Positions 12,512-20,485 of a stretch of 64,000 nucleotides of DNA are shown here, in pieces. Within the stretch, counting starts at the first letter, position 1. Each line of letters begins with the position of its first letter. Made by a program: the position numbers and the translations under genes. The notes under the pieces were generated by a model. That model was not told the DNA's origin. It did not search any database and saw nothing but the letters and a program-made list of their open reading frames with translations. Origin of the DNA: JASHPR01 sp963833885 (GTDB lineage: Bacteria > Actinomycetota > Actinomycetes > Streptosporangiales > Streptosporangiaceae); NCBI GenBank assembly GCA_963833885.1, contig CAWHZU010000019.1:124001-188000 (forward strand), given 5' to 3'.

Positions 12512-13540
12512 GTGGCATCGATCGCGAACACCGAGCAGCGAGGCGCGACGGTGGATCCCAGGATCGAGCGCACCCGCCGGGTTGTCCGCCAGGCCGCCCT
12601 CGACGAACTCGGCGAAGCGGGTTACGGGTCGTTCACGATCGAGTCGGTCGCGGCCCGTGCGGGCGTGGGCAAGTCGACGATCTACCGGCATTGGCCAGAC
12701 AAGCTCGCCCTGATCGCCGATGCGTTCGAGGCATCGCACGAGACGATGGTCCCGGACACGCAGACCGGGACTGCCCGGGAGCGAACCGAACGGCTCGTGC
12801 GGCATGTCGCCGAAGTTGCCGTCGACTCCACCTTCTCGCGATGCATCCCCGCGCTGATCGAGGGAGCCACTCGCGACCCGCGGCTGCGGGAGTTTCACCA
12901 CCGCTACTCCGCTGAGCGCCGCCACAGCCTGGTCACGGTTATCGAAGAGGGCATCGCTGGCGGCGAGTTCGTCACTGATACTGACGTCGAGCTCGCCGCC
13001 ACGGCCCTGCTCGGGGCCATCTTCTACGGCCGCCTGATGGCCGCCGAGTCGTTCGAGCCCGGCCGCGCCAGCGACCTCGTCAGCGCCCTCCTGCGCCAGC
13101 CGGCGGCCGAGCAGCAGGCGACCGCGGACAGCCAGTCCCACCAGGCGGTGCCGATCGGCACGGTCGAGTCGCCGCTGGCAGAGTTGGCGCAAGCGCCCAG
13201 CCAGGGTAACGAGGGCGCTCCGCCCGCCTGGCTTGTCTTCGAGCCTGCGGTCAACGAAGCGATACGCGATCTGCACGTCGGCCAGCAGATCATCGTGCTC
13301 ACCTGGCTTGACCAGGCCCGCCGGAACGAACTCCGCACCAGTCCGCGAGGCGACCCCGACAGGCCGCTGCTGGGCGTGTTCAGCACCCGATCACCGAACC
13401 GGCCAAACCCGATCGGCCTGCACCGCGTTCAGATCCTTGCCATTGCGGGCCTGCGCATTCTCGTAAGTGACCTCGAAGTCCTCGACGGAACGCCGATCCT
13501 CGACGTGAAGCCAGTCCTGGACCCGGCCGCAGAGCGATAG
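12512..13540 (+). CDS. TetR-family regulator fused to a TrmO/TsaA-like (UPF0066) domain
   Basis: 342 residues in one open frame. Residues about 15-200 are a TetR regulator: RTRRVVRQAALDELGEAGY and helix-turn-helix VAARAGVGKSTIYRHWPDK, then a ligand-binding helical part. Residues about 212-342 are a complete TrmO-like beta-barrel: IGTVESPL start, the hallmark STRSPNRPNPIGLHRV and the terminal LDVKPVLDP. TrmO proteins use SAM to methylate the N6 of t6A37 in tRNA. The join (SHQAVPIGTVES) lacks an initiator Met, so the second domain is not separately started. GTG at 12512 is assumed; GTG at 12551, preceded by GAGG, is also plausible and closer to the usual TetR N-terminus. Role of the fusion unknown. 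Confidence 0.85.
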   Translation: MASIANTEQRGATVDPRIERTRRVVRQAALDELGEAGYGSFTIESVAARAGVGKSTIYRHWPDKLALIADAFEASHETMVPDTQTGTARERTERLVRHVAEVAVDSTFSRCIPALIEGATRDPRLREFHHRYSAERRHSLVTVIEEGIAGGEFVTDTDVELAATALLGAIFYGRLMAAESFEPGRASDLVSALLRQPAAEQQATADSQSHQAVPIGTVESPLAELAQAPSQGNEGAPPAWLVFEPAVNEAIRDLHVGQQIIVLTWLDQARRNELRTSPRGDPDRPLLGVFSTRSPNRPNPIGLHRVQILAIAGLRILVSDLEVLDGTPILDVKPVLDPAAER

Positions 13541-13606
13541 GCCCAGGTCGGCCACGTGGACCGGTCCCAGCAGGCCGCCCGAACCAGGCAAGTGCCCGCG
13601 GCTGGG

Positions 13607-13691
13607 CCCCTACCTCATCGACGCCGTCCAGCGAGGCATGAGCCGCACACCCGGCCGAGCCCCGAACGACGCAGATGGCGGGGATCCCTAA
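13607..13691 (+). pseudogene. Degraded copy of the 3' end of the acyl-CoA carboxylase gene
   Basis: Bases 13607-13683 match 4930-5006 of the carboxylase gene with only three mismatches in 77. In the matching frame they encode PYLIDAVQRGMSRTPGRAP..., against PYLIDAVQRGMRRTPDRAP... in the intact gene, ending at TAA 13689-13691, which corresponds to the original stop after a small deletion in the Gly-rich tail. Weak similarity may extend about 15 nt upstream with an indel. Nothing else of the gene is present. It abuts the stop codon of the DHFR-like gene on the other strand. Confidence 0.85.
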
Positions 13692-14233
13692 CGAATAACG
13701 CGATAGTCGACGAGCAGATAGCCAGTCGGCGAGATCTCGCTTCGGATCGATTCGAGCTGAATCGATGGCAAGCCGTCGAGGAGTCGTCGTCCACGGCCGG
13801 CGATCCTCGGCGCTATCACGAGCCTGAGTTCGTCGACAACGTCGGCGGCGAGCAGCGCCTGCGCGACCGAGATGCTTGCGTGGACGCCCACATCGCCGCC
13901 GGGCTGCTGCTTGAGATCCCGGACGAATTCGACCAGCCCGCCGTCGGGCACCGTCGAATGGGCCCAATCTCGGTCGAGGGGCGTCGATGTCGCGACATAC
14001 TTCGTGACCCCGTTGATGAATGTCGCGAATGGCTGGATCTGGCTGCTCGGCCAGAACTGCGCCCACTCGGCGTAGCTACGGCGGCCGAGAATGACTGCGT
14101 CCTGTGTCGCGATCACAGCGGCAAGGTTGGCGTCCATCGCGTCGTCCCAGTCGGCGAAGAAACTGTCTGGGTCCTCGGCAACCCCGTCGAGGGACAACAA
14201 CTCGTACACGACGATCTTTCGCACGCCCTGCAC
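13688..14233 (-). CDS. Dihydrofolate reductase-family (RibD C-terminal-like) protein
   Basis: 181 residues. It begins RKIVVYELLSLDGVAEDPD, shows DAVILGRRSYAEWAQFWP and ends with DELRLVIAPRIAGRGRRLL, the standard pattern of the actinobacterial DHFR/RibD_C-like reductases. Such proteins bind NADPH; most have no known substrate and are not the essential DHFR. The last codons overlap the carboxylase remnant on the opposite strand. A single gene with no close same-strand partner. Confidence 0.85.
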   Translation of the reverse strand: MQGVRKIVVYELLSLDGVAEDPDSFFADWDDAMDANLAAVIATQDAVILGRRSYAEWAQFWPSSQIQPFATFINGVTKYVATSTPLDRDWAHSTVPDGGLVEFVRDLKQQPGGDVGVHASISVAQALLAADVVDELRLVIAPRIAGRGRRLLDGLPSIQLESIRSEISPTGYLLVDYRVIR

Positions 14234-14305
14234 CTCCGATTGATCTCGATGCGACTAGTTGACTGATCAAGCCGCCGAAACTCATCGCTGCGACACCAGC
14301 CAAGG

Positions 14306-14989
14306 TCAGGCGCGCGCGGTAGCCACTGTCTGGCCGCGTGCTGTCAGCGGGAATCGCTCGAGCCGCGCGCGTACCTCATCGGCTGGCTCCACAGCGCCGA
14401 ACAGCTCTGTTCCGGGCTCGAACCGGGCACCCTCGGCCAGCGGGCCGGCCAGGGCGGGGTCGAAGCCGAGCGCGTCCACGAGCACGGCGACGTCCTCGAG
14501 GTCGGCGTTGTCGTCGCCGGCGATGGCGATGGCCACGCGCTCCGCCGAGCCTGCCGGGCGGGCCCGGTCCTCCAGGTCGTGATACCCGAGATGGTTGAAG
14601 GCCTTGACCACTCGGGAGCCGGGCAGAAAGGCCTGGACAACCTGGCTCGACGAGGTGCGCGGGTCGGTGAGATCGTCTCGGATTCCGTCGGTCTCCCACC
14701 AGTAGTTCATGGCATCGATGACGAGCTTCCCGCGCAGCGCCCCGGCGGGGATGCTGCGGTATTTGCCCAGCGGCAGGGCCAGGATCACCGCATCGGCTTC
14801 TTCGGCCGCGTCGTTCGCGGCGGTCGCGATCGCGCCGGGCGCGAGGATCTCTATGGTAAGGCGGATCGCATCCGGGGCGCCCGAGCCGGCGATCAGCACG
14901 CGGTATCCGGCGGCCACGGCGAGCCGGGCCAGCACCGTTCCAACCTTGCCAGCTCCCAGAATGCCGATCGTGCGGATCATCGGCCTCAC
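14306..14989 (-). CDS. NADPH-dependent F420 reductase-like NAD(P)-binding protein
   Basis: 227 residues with a Rossmann start GILGAGKVGTVLARLAVAAGY, then DAVILALPLGKY, LVIDAMNYWW and VVKAFNHLGYHDLEDR, typical of the NADP oxidoreductase/F420-dependent reductase family (COG2085). It overlaps the stop of the LLM oxidoreductase gene by 4 nt (GTGA), so the two are co-expressed. The pairing suggests the reductase could supply a reduced cofactor to the LLM enzyme, but whether that is F420 is not shown. A Met at residue 4 is an alternative start. Confidence 0.82.
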   Translation of the reverse strand: MRPMIRTIGILGAGKVGTVLARLAVAAGYRVLIAGSGAPDAIRLTIEILAPGAIATAANDAAEEADAVILALPLGKYRSIPAGALRGKLVIDAMNYWWETDGIRDDLTDPRTSSSQVVQAFLPGSRVVKAFNHLGYHDLEDRARPAGSAERVAIAIAGDDNADLEDVAVLVDALGFDPALAGPLAEGARFEPGTELFGAVEPADEVRARLERFPLTARGQTVATARA

Positions 14990-16017
14990 CCGGCCACAAG
15001 CTCGCGCACCATCGGCACGACCTTTGTCCCGTACAGCTCGACCGCGCGGAGCCGGGCACTGACGGGCTGCGAGCCCGAGGTGTAGATGAGATCGAAGCGA
15101 CCCACGCCGAGGTCGGTCACCGCGGCCGCGATCCGGCGGGCGACGGTCTCTGGCGAGCCGATGTACAGCGAACCGTGCTCCACGTCGGCGTCGAAGTCCG
15201 CGCGCCGGACCGGCGGCCAGCCGCGCAGCGCGCCGATGCGGTCACGGATGATCCGGTAACGCGGCCAGAACAGCTCTCTGGCCTCCTCGTCGGTGTCGGC
15301 AATGAAGCCAGGCGAATGCATCCCGACCGGATGCGCGGTCGTTCCGAACTGCTCGGTCGCACGCTGGTACAGCTCGACGTACGGCCGGAACCGGTGCGCC
15401 GGGCCACCGATGATCGCGAGCATGAGCGGCAGACCGTACCGGGCGGTCCGGATCACCGACTGCGGTGAGCCGCCCACTCCAACCCAGGTATCAAGCCTGC
15501 CCGACTCGGTCTTCGGGAACACGTCCGCCTGCTCAAGCGGCGCTCGCACGGTTCCTTGCCAGGTGACCGGCTTCTCGTCGAGCAGCTGCACGAAGAGCTC
15601 GAGCTTTTCCTCGAACAGCTTGTCGTAGTCCTTGAGGTCGTAACCGAACAGCGGGAACGACTCGGTGAACGAGCCGCGCCCCAGGATCACCTGGGCCCGG
15701 CCCTGCGAGAGCGCGTCGACGGTCGCGAACCGCTGGAACACCCGGACCGGGTCGTCTGAGCTCAGCACGGTCACGCCGGAGGCGAGGCGGATGCGCGAGG
15801 TCCGGGTGGCGACGCCGGCCAGGACCGTCTCTGGCGCGGATATCGAGAACTCGGAGCGGTGGTGCTCGCCGACTGCGATGACATCGACGCCGAGCTCATC
15901 GGCCAGCACCGCCTCCTCGACGACTTGCCGAATCGCCGCGCCGTACGACAACAGCGATCCCGAGTCGTCCTCGGGCACGTCGCCGAAGGTGTCAAGACCG
16001 AATACCAGGTCGTCCAT
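14986..16017 (-). CDS. LLM-class flavin-dependent oxidoreductase (luciferase-like)
   Basis: 343 residues of the bacterial luciferase-like TIM-barrel family: FGLDTFGDVPED near the start, VDVIAVGEHHRSEFSISAPETVLAGVA (split here as two motifs, EHHRSEF and SAPETVLAG), RVFQRFATVDALSQGR, ILGRGSFTESFPLFGYDL and VGVGGSPQSVIRTARYGLPLML. It should bind FMN (or F420) and oxidise an unknown organic substrate. It is first in an operon with the 14306-14989 reductase and divergent from a MarR regulator across a gap with two operator-like repeats, so it is probably MarR-repressed and induced by its substrate. Confidence 0.88.
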   Translation of the reverse strand: MDDLVFGLDTFGDVPEDDSGSLLSYGAAIRQVVEEAVLADELGVDVIAVGEHHRSEFSISAPETVLAGVATRTSRIRLASGVTVLSSDDPVRVFQRFATVDALSQGRAQVILGRGSFTESFPLFGYDLKDYDKLFEEKLELFVQLLDEKPVTWQGTVRAPLEQADVFPKTESGRLDTWVGVGGSPQSVIRTARYGLPLMLAIIGGPAHRFRPYVELYQRATEQFGTTAHPVGMHSPGFIADTDEEARELFWPRYRIIRDRIGALRGWPPVRRADFDADVEHGSLYIGSPETVARRIAAAVTDLGVGRFDLIYTSGSQPVSARLRAVELYGTKVVPMVRELVAG

Positions 16018-16034
16018 CGGGCTTACCTCCAGTT

Positions 16035-16075
16035 ATTGACGTGTCAATTATGGCTCGATATGATTGACGTGTCAA
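16035..16075. promoter_or_regulatory. Two copies of the palindrome TTGACGTGTCAA, MarR operator candidate
   Basis: TTGACGTGTCAA occurs at 16036-16047 (with flanking A/T making 6-bp arms) and again at 16064-16075, centres 28 bp apart. Both sit in the 74-bp gap between the divergent LLM and MarR genes, the second just before the MarR ribosome-binding site (AGGAGG). Paired identical palindromes between a MarR gene and its divergent target are the normal layout of MarR autoregulation. Confidence 0.75.
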
Positions 16076-16091
16076 CTACAGGAGGTCTCGG

Positions 16092-16574
16092 ATGGCGAAC
16101 GACGCGCGGCGTCCCTCGGGACGGCTCCTCCCGCAGGCCGGTGAACTGCAGGTCTGGCGGGAATTCATCGAGGCCTTCGAGGAGCTGCGGTCCGAGGTCG
16201 CCTCCCGGCTACTGGCCGAGACAGCACTGTCAGCCGGGGACTACGTGATACTGCTCGCTCTCAGCGAGGCGGCCGGCGAGCGGCTGCGGTCGTCTCAGCT
16301 CGCCGAGGCTGTGGCCTGGGAACGCAGCCGCCTGTCCCACCATCTTGGCCGTATGGAGCGACGGGGTCTCATCCGTCGCGAGGAGTGCCTGGCCGACAGC
16401 CGGGGCGCTGAGGTCGTGCTGACAACTGACGGTGCTGCCGCTTTCCGTCACGCGACCGTCCCCCATCTGCGCGCCGTCCGGGAACTCTTCGTCGACGCGT
16501 TCGCCCCCGATCAGCTCGACACCATCGCGTCCATCGCGTCAACGCTGCGCGCGCACCTGCGCTCTATCAACTAG
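16092..16574 (+). CDS. MarR-family transcriptional regulator
   Basis: 160 residues with winged helix-turn-helix features: LSAGDYVILLALSEAAGERLRSSQLAEAV, WERSRLSHHLGRMERRGLIRREE and the wing DSRGAEVVLTTDGAAAF. It likely binds as a dimer to the two palindromes upstream and represses itself and the divergent LLM/reductase operon; the effector is unknown. Strong AGGAGG site before the ATG. Confidence 0.92.
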   Translation: MANDARRPSGRLLPQAGELQVWREFIEAFEELRSEVASRLLAETALSAGDYVILLALSEAAGERLRSSQLAEAVAWERSRLSHHLGRMERRGLIRREECLADSRGAEVVLTTDGAAAFRHATVPHLRAVRELFVDAFAPDQLDTIASIASTLRAHLRSIN

Positions 16575-16619
16575 GCAGGACTACCCTCCAGGCGCCTGCC
16601 GGTGGTGTGTCGTCAGGCG

Positions 16620-18557
16620 TCAGCGGCCGTGGCTGGCAGCGCCCAGGGCGAAGGCCAGGAGGGACGAGGCTGTGTAGTCGTCGGCGGGCTCGACCGACGG
16701 CCAGCTGACCACGTTGTCCTCGTAGCCGGCGGCGGCGTTGTTGAACGGCTTGTAGTGGCCGGAGCTGCAGGCCTTCATGCCGCTGACGGTGCCGAGGCCG
16801 ACGAAGTTGGCCGGGCTGCTCGGGCCGTCCGTGGTTGCGCCGAGCTGGATGTTGCCTTTGCCGTTCAGCGAGCCGGCCAGGTTCGCGATCTCGCTCTGCA
16901 TGCAGTGCGGGAACGTGTCGCCGGCCCCGACGACGAACGAGCTGCCCCACGCGTTCGCGCCGAGCGCGAAGTTCAGCTGCTGCTGCGCGAACGCCTGGTA
17001 GGCGTCCGAGCCGCCGTACCGCTGGTACAGCGCGTCGGTGATGTACAGGCCGAAGGCGTGCGGCGTGGCGTCGCTGTTGCCAAGGTCGGTGCCGAGCTGG
17101 AACGGGTCGCCCCGGGCCCAGTCTTCCCCGACGCTGAGCTGGGCTGCCATGTCATTGAGGAGCGCACTTGGAGCAATCACCGGCGGGAACGGCGCGTGGC
17201 GCATGGCCTGGAGCAATTCGGCCTCGGCGATCGCGCCGTTGTCGTACAGGTTGAGCGTGTCGCCGCCCACCGGGTGGCCCTGCGCGATGTACTGGTTCGC
17301 CCAGTAGGCGGCGACCTGCAGGTCGTTATGCAGCTGCCCGGCGGGAACGTGGAGCGCCTCGTCGGCCAGTGCGATCTCCGCGGCGCCCCAGAGCATGTCA
17401 CTCTTCCACTCGGTGCCCGGGTAGTAGTCGTTCGGGAACGTGGTGACGAGCTGGCCGACGTCGGTGGTCTTGGCCATCGCGTAGATCCCGCGCGCGAGCG
17501 ACAGCAGGTGCTCGGCACTGGCCCGGCTGGTCCGCGCCGAAAGCTGGGCGCCGAGCGCGAAGTCCGCGGCGAACCGCCCGGCGAAGTCCGGGTCGATCGG
17601 CTTGCCCGGCGCAGCGGCCTCGAACACCGGCCGGTACTTGACGTAGTGGGCGGTGGGGCCGGGGTTGCCGCCGGGCTTGACGTCCATGTGGTCCTCTGCC
17701 TGCGGCAGGAACCAGAAGTTGTAGTCGCCCTGAATCGTGTTGCTGGCGTTGCCGTTCCCGATGCCGACCTGGATGTACAGCACCTTCTTGGCGGGGTTCC
17801 ACAGCTTCTGCAGCCAGCTGAGGCCGAAGTCCGCCTCCGGCTGCAGCGTGCGGTACTCACTGGGGAAGTCGCGCGCCGCGATCAGCATCAGCCCATCGGT
17901 GTAGCTGGCCGTGTAGCCAAACTTCTCGTAGCCGCCGCCGGCGTCGAACCAGCCCCCGGACACGTTGACCGGGCCGGCGATCTTGGTCAGCTTGCCGAGC
18001 AGGTTGTCGTTGTCGTCGTAACGCGGGTCCTTGTAGACGTAGGCGCGGCGGTCGGTAAGGTTGGCCGGCTTGCGGTTCAGGACCGACGACACGACGTCGC
18101 CGCCGTCCCGCTCCGAGGTGTAGTAGCGCACGGCGTTGAGCACGAGCTGGTGATACAGCGCCGCCGACGAGGCGATCCGGAACGACGGGGACTGCGCGCG
18201 GGCCGACCCCAGGAGCTCGATGCGGTAACTGCCCAGGTGACACAGCCCGGAGAAGTTCAGCTGGTAGACCGCGCGGTAGTTCTTGTTCCACCGCCCGACG
18301 TCGTCGGTGGACCGGCCCCGGTACACGACGCCGTGGCTGCCGATCACCGCGAACCTGACGCTGCCCACCGGTCTGGGCAGCATGGCGAAGGCCACCTTCG
18401 AGCTCTTCGGTGTGTAGCCGACCTGGTTGACCCGGACGGCCGGCGCGGCGAGCTTGGTCGCGGCCGCCGCTCCCGCCGCGGGCACCGCGGTCGCCAGGGC
18501 CGCCGTCATGGCCAGCGTCGCCGCCGTGGCCAGCCATCGCGATCTTGCGTACCTCAT
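16620..18557 (-). CDS. Secreted glycoside hydrolase family 9-like protein with altered catalytic site
   Basis: 645 residues from the ATG preceded by GGGAGG. A signal peptide covers about 1-33 (twin Arg region, Ala-rich core, AGAAAA). An N-terminal Ig-like domain (VRVNQVGYTP to about residue 130) precedes an alpha/alpha-barrel GH9 domain. Canonical GH9 enzymes have a DAGD motif; here it is GGWFDAGGGYEKF, so Asp205 is kept but the second Asp, usually the catalytic base, is Gly208. The C-terminal acid region (SVEPADDYTAS) keeps a Glu, and the His motif is FPHCMQSE. It probably acts on, or only binds, plant-type beta-glucan outside the cell. A single-gene unit. Confidence 0.85.
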   Translation of the reverse strand: MRYARSRWLATAATLAMTAALATAVPAAGAAAATKLAAPAVRVNQVGYTPKSSKVAFAMLPRPVGSVRFAVIGSHGVVYRGRSTDDVGRWNKNYRAVYQLNFSGLCHLGSYRIELLGSARAQSPSFRIASSAALYHQLVLNAVRYYTSERDGGDVVSSVLNRKPANLTDRRAYVYKDPRYDDNDNLLGKLTKIAGPVNVSGGWFDAGGGYEKFGYTASYTDGLMLIAARDFPSEYRTLQPEADFGLSWLQKLWNPAKKVLYIQVGIGNGNASNTIQGDYNFWFLPQAEDHMDVKPGGNPGPTAHYVKYRPVFEAAAPGKPIDPDFAGRFAADFALGAQLSARTSRASAEHLLSLARGIYAMAKTTDVGQLVTTFPNDYYPGTEWKSDMLWGAAEIALADEALHVPAGQLHNDLQVAAYWANQYIAQGHPVGGDTLNLYDNGAIAEAELLQAMRHAPFPPVIAPSALLNDMAAQLSVGEDWARGDPFQLGTDLGNSDATPHAFGLYITDALYQRYGGSDAYQAFAQQQLNFALGANAWGSSFVVGAGDTFPHCMQSEIANLAGSLNGKGNIQLGATTDGPSSPANFVGLGTVSGMKACSSGHYKPFNNAAAGYEDNVVSWPSVEPADDYTASSLLAFALGAASHGR

Positions 18558-18587
18558 AGCCGACCTCCCGCGTGGGGCGGTATCCAC

Positions 18588-18612
18588 ATTATTTAGGAAA
18601 GTTACCAAACAA
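18588..18612. promoter_or_regulatory. AT-rich imperfect inverted repeat upstream of the GH9 gene
   Basis: A short AT-rich island containing TTAGGAAAGTTACCAAAC lies 30-55 bp upstream of the GH9 start in otherwise GC-rich DNA. The two halves are partly complementary (TTTAGG / CCAAA). Similar TAGGAAA-type elements precede secreted polysaccharidase genes in actinomycetes, but the repeat is imperfect, so this is tentative. Confidence 0.3.
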
Positions 18613-18746
18613 TATGGGAGTGCGCCATGTCGTACGGATAAGACCCACGCGGCCTCGTGCGGGCCCGCGTGCACCATCCGTGCGGGCAGGGCCGGCGCGG
18701 CCTCGGGTACGCCGCGGGGCCGTACTCCGAACCACCCGTGCGGTGT

Positions 18747-19292
18747 TCAGTCGATCCAGTACCGGCAGACCCGGGAGCCGTCCACGGCGCTGTCGACGAC
18801 GTCGCCGAGCCGCCCGCCGCACGCCTCGATCACGGCTCTCGAGCCGACGTTGCTGTCTTCGCAGGTCACCAGCACCCGGTCAATCCCGATGGCGCGGGCG
18901 ATGACGAGGCTCTGCCGCAGGATCTCGGTCGCGTAGCCGCGCCGCCGGTGCGCGGGAAGGACGCCGTAGCCGATGTGGCCGCCCTCTCGCTGCAAGTACT
19001 CGGTGAGCGCATGCCGGATGGACGACCGGCCGACGATCTCGCCCGCGACCTCGGCCACAAGGAACGTGCCGGGAACCCAGTCCGCGGGCAGGCCGACGCC
19101 GACCTGGTGCTCGGCCAGGGTCATGAGGTACGCGCTCCACGGCATTCCCGGCTCAAGGCCATGGCCGAAGGAGAATCCGTCTGCCGCCATCGCGGCGTGG
19201 CCGGCCCGGAACGCCGCCTCGTCGTCGGGCCGCAGCGGCCGCAGGCGAAGCGCCGGATTGGGGCCGCGCGCGGCGGGCGGGTCGGTGATCAC
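18747..19292 (-). CDS. GNAT-family N-acetyltransferase
   Basis: 181 residues with the RimJ/RimL-type GNAT pattern: LRPLRPDDEAAFRAGHAAM, VAGEIVGRSSIRHAL, HIGYGVLPAHRRRGYATEIL (acetyl-CoA pyrophosphate loop RRRGYA) and EDSNVGSRAVIEACGGRL. It transfers an acetyl group from acetyl-CoA to an unknown amine. GTG start. The 189-bp gap to GH9 holds the GH9 promoter region. Confidence 0.88.
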   Translation of the reverse strand: MITDPPAARGPNPALRLRPLRPDDEAAFRAGHAAMAADGFSFGHGLEPGMPWSAYLMTLAEHQVGVGLPADWVPGTFLVAEVAGEIVGRSSIRHALTEYLQREGGHIGYGVLPAHRRRGYATEILRQSLVIARAIGIDRVLVTCEDSNVGSRAVIEACGGRLGDVVDSAVDGSRVCRYWID

Positions 19293-19331
19293 CGGATCAC
19301 GCTAACCGCCGATATACGGCCAGACCAGTGA

Positions 19332-19715
19332 TTAACCGGCCGGTCCGGCTAGCTCGCCGAGATCGGCCGCGAGCGAGTCCGGGGCGCGCATCCGCCACGC
19401 GTCGCTGACCAGCTCGGTAAGCCGGGCGACGCCGACCGCTTCCAGCCGGAGCATCACCAGCGGCCAGCCGTCGTAGCCGGGTGCCGTGAAGAACAGGTCC
19501 GGCTCGCCCAGCAGCAGGGCCTGCTTCTCCGCCTCGTCGCCCACGTACAGCACCGCGATGTCGGTGCGGATCACCCGCGGCTTGCCCGGCAGGCGTTCGG
19601 GATAGGACCAGACGAAACCCCTGCCGTCCACCCGGAAGTCAAAGCCGTCGCAGTCGATCTCGACCACGTGCGGCAGGCCGAGCGCGAGGCGGCGCACGTC
19701 GTCTTCGTCAGCCAT
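19332..19715 (-). CDS. MmcQ/YjbR-family protein
   Basis: 127 residues matching the MmcQ/YjbR fold: start DDVRRLALGLPHVVE, then FRVDGRGFVWSYPER, DIAVLYVGDEAEKQALL, PGYDGWPLVMLRLEAVG and a final helical LVSDAWRMRAP. The family is described as a small DNA-binding-like fold of unknown function. It lies 39 bp upstream of the GNAT gene on the same strand, so the two may share a transcript. Confidence 0.82.
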   Translation of the reverse strand: MADEDDVRRLALGLPHVVEIDCDGFDFRVDGRGFVWSYPERLPGKPRVIRTDIAVLYVGDEAEKQALLLGEPDLFFTAPGYDGWPLVMLRLEAVGVARLTELVSDAWRMRAPDSLAADLGELAGPAG

Positions 19716-19887
19716 CCGCTCCCCCGCCGGATCGGTCCAGATGCATGCCGGACATGCTAGGCGCCAGCACCGACAGCCGGGCGGGCCCTAGCCGCCCATA
19801 ATGGCCGCCCGCAAGTCGTGGTTGCGGGAAGCTTACAGCCGGGAATATCCCATCTTGGGCAGGCAGAGAACCGCGAGGAGGCGTTCC

Positions 19888-20484
19888 ATGACACAGCCGT
19901 TGCGGCCCGACCCGGCCGACTTTCTCGGCCGCCTTGGCCGGCACTGGGGCTGGGCGCTGGCGTTCGGGATCATCACGGTGATCGCGGGCGTCGTCGCGCT
20001 GGCCTGGCCCGGGCCGACGCTGCTGGTGATCGCGATCCTGTTCGGCATCGAGCTGGTCTGGCTCGGCGTTTTCCGGTTCGTGGCGGCGTTCGGGCACGAC
20101 GTGAACGCGGGCACCCGGATCCTCTATGCCCTGCTGGGTGTGCTGTCACTGATCATCGGCCTCTACGCGCTGCGGCACGTGTTCATCACGCTGCTGGCGC
20201 TGGCGCTGCTGCTGGGCATCTTCTGGACCGTCAACGGCGCCGTGGAGCTGTTCACGGCGCTGTCCCACTCGGAGGTGCCGCACCGTGCCTGGCTGATCTT
20301 CATGGGCATCCTCAGCATCGTCGCGGGCCTGATCCTGCTGGCGTATCCGGGGATATCGCTGCTGGTCCTGTACGTCATCGTGGGCATCTGGCTGCTCGTG
20401 TTCGGGTTCATGGAGATCAGCATCGCCTGGCAGATGCGCTCGGCCAGCCACCGGACGAGCGGGCGTGAGGCGCACGCGACCTGA
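19888..20484 (+). CDS. HdeD-family (DUF308) membrane protein
   Basis: 198 residues with six hydrophobic helices in pairs (about 22-60, 72-117, 128-175), repeating the family motif: IITVIAGVVALAWPGPTLL, LLGVLSLIIGLYALRH and ILSIVAGLILLAYPGISLL. The ATG at 19888 is preceded by GAGGAGG, so an upstream in-frame ATG is rejected. Related proteins are linked to acid resistance in enterobacteria; here the role is unknown. Confidence 0.85.
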   Translation: MTQPLRPDPADFLGRLGRHWGWALAFGIITVIAGVVALAWPGPTLLVIAILFGIELVWLGVFRFVAAFGHDVNAGTRILYALLGVLSLIIGLYALRHVFITLLALALLLGIFWTVNGAVELFTALSHSEVPHRAWLIFMGILSIVAGLILLAYPGISLLVLYVIVGIWLLVFGFMEISIAWQMRSASHRTSGREAHAT

Positions 20485-20485
20485 C

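Noticed and set aside
16602..18596. A 664-codon plus-strand frame opposite the GH9 gene
   Set aside because: Pure antisense of a gene with a signal peptide and GH9 signatures; no domain in its own sequence.
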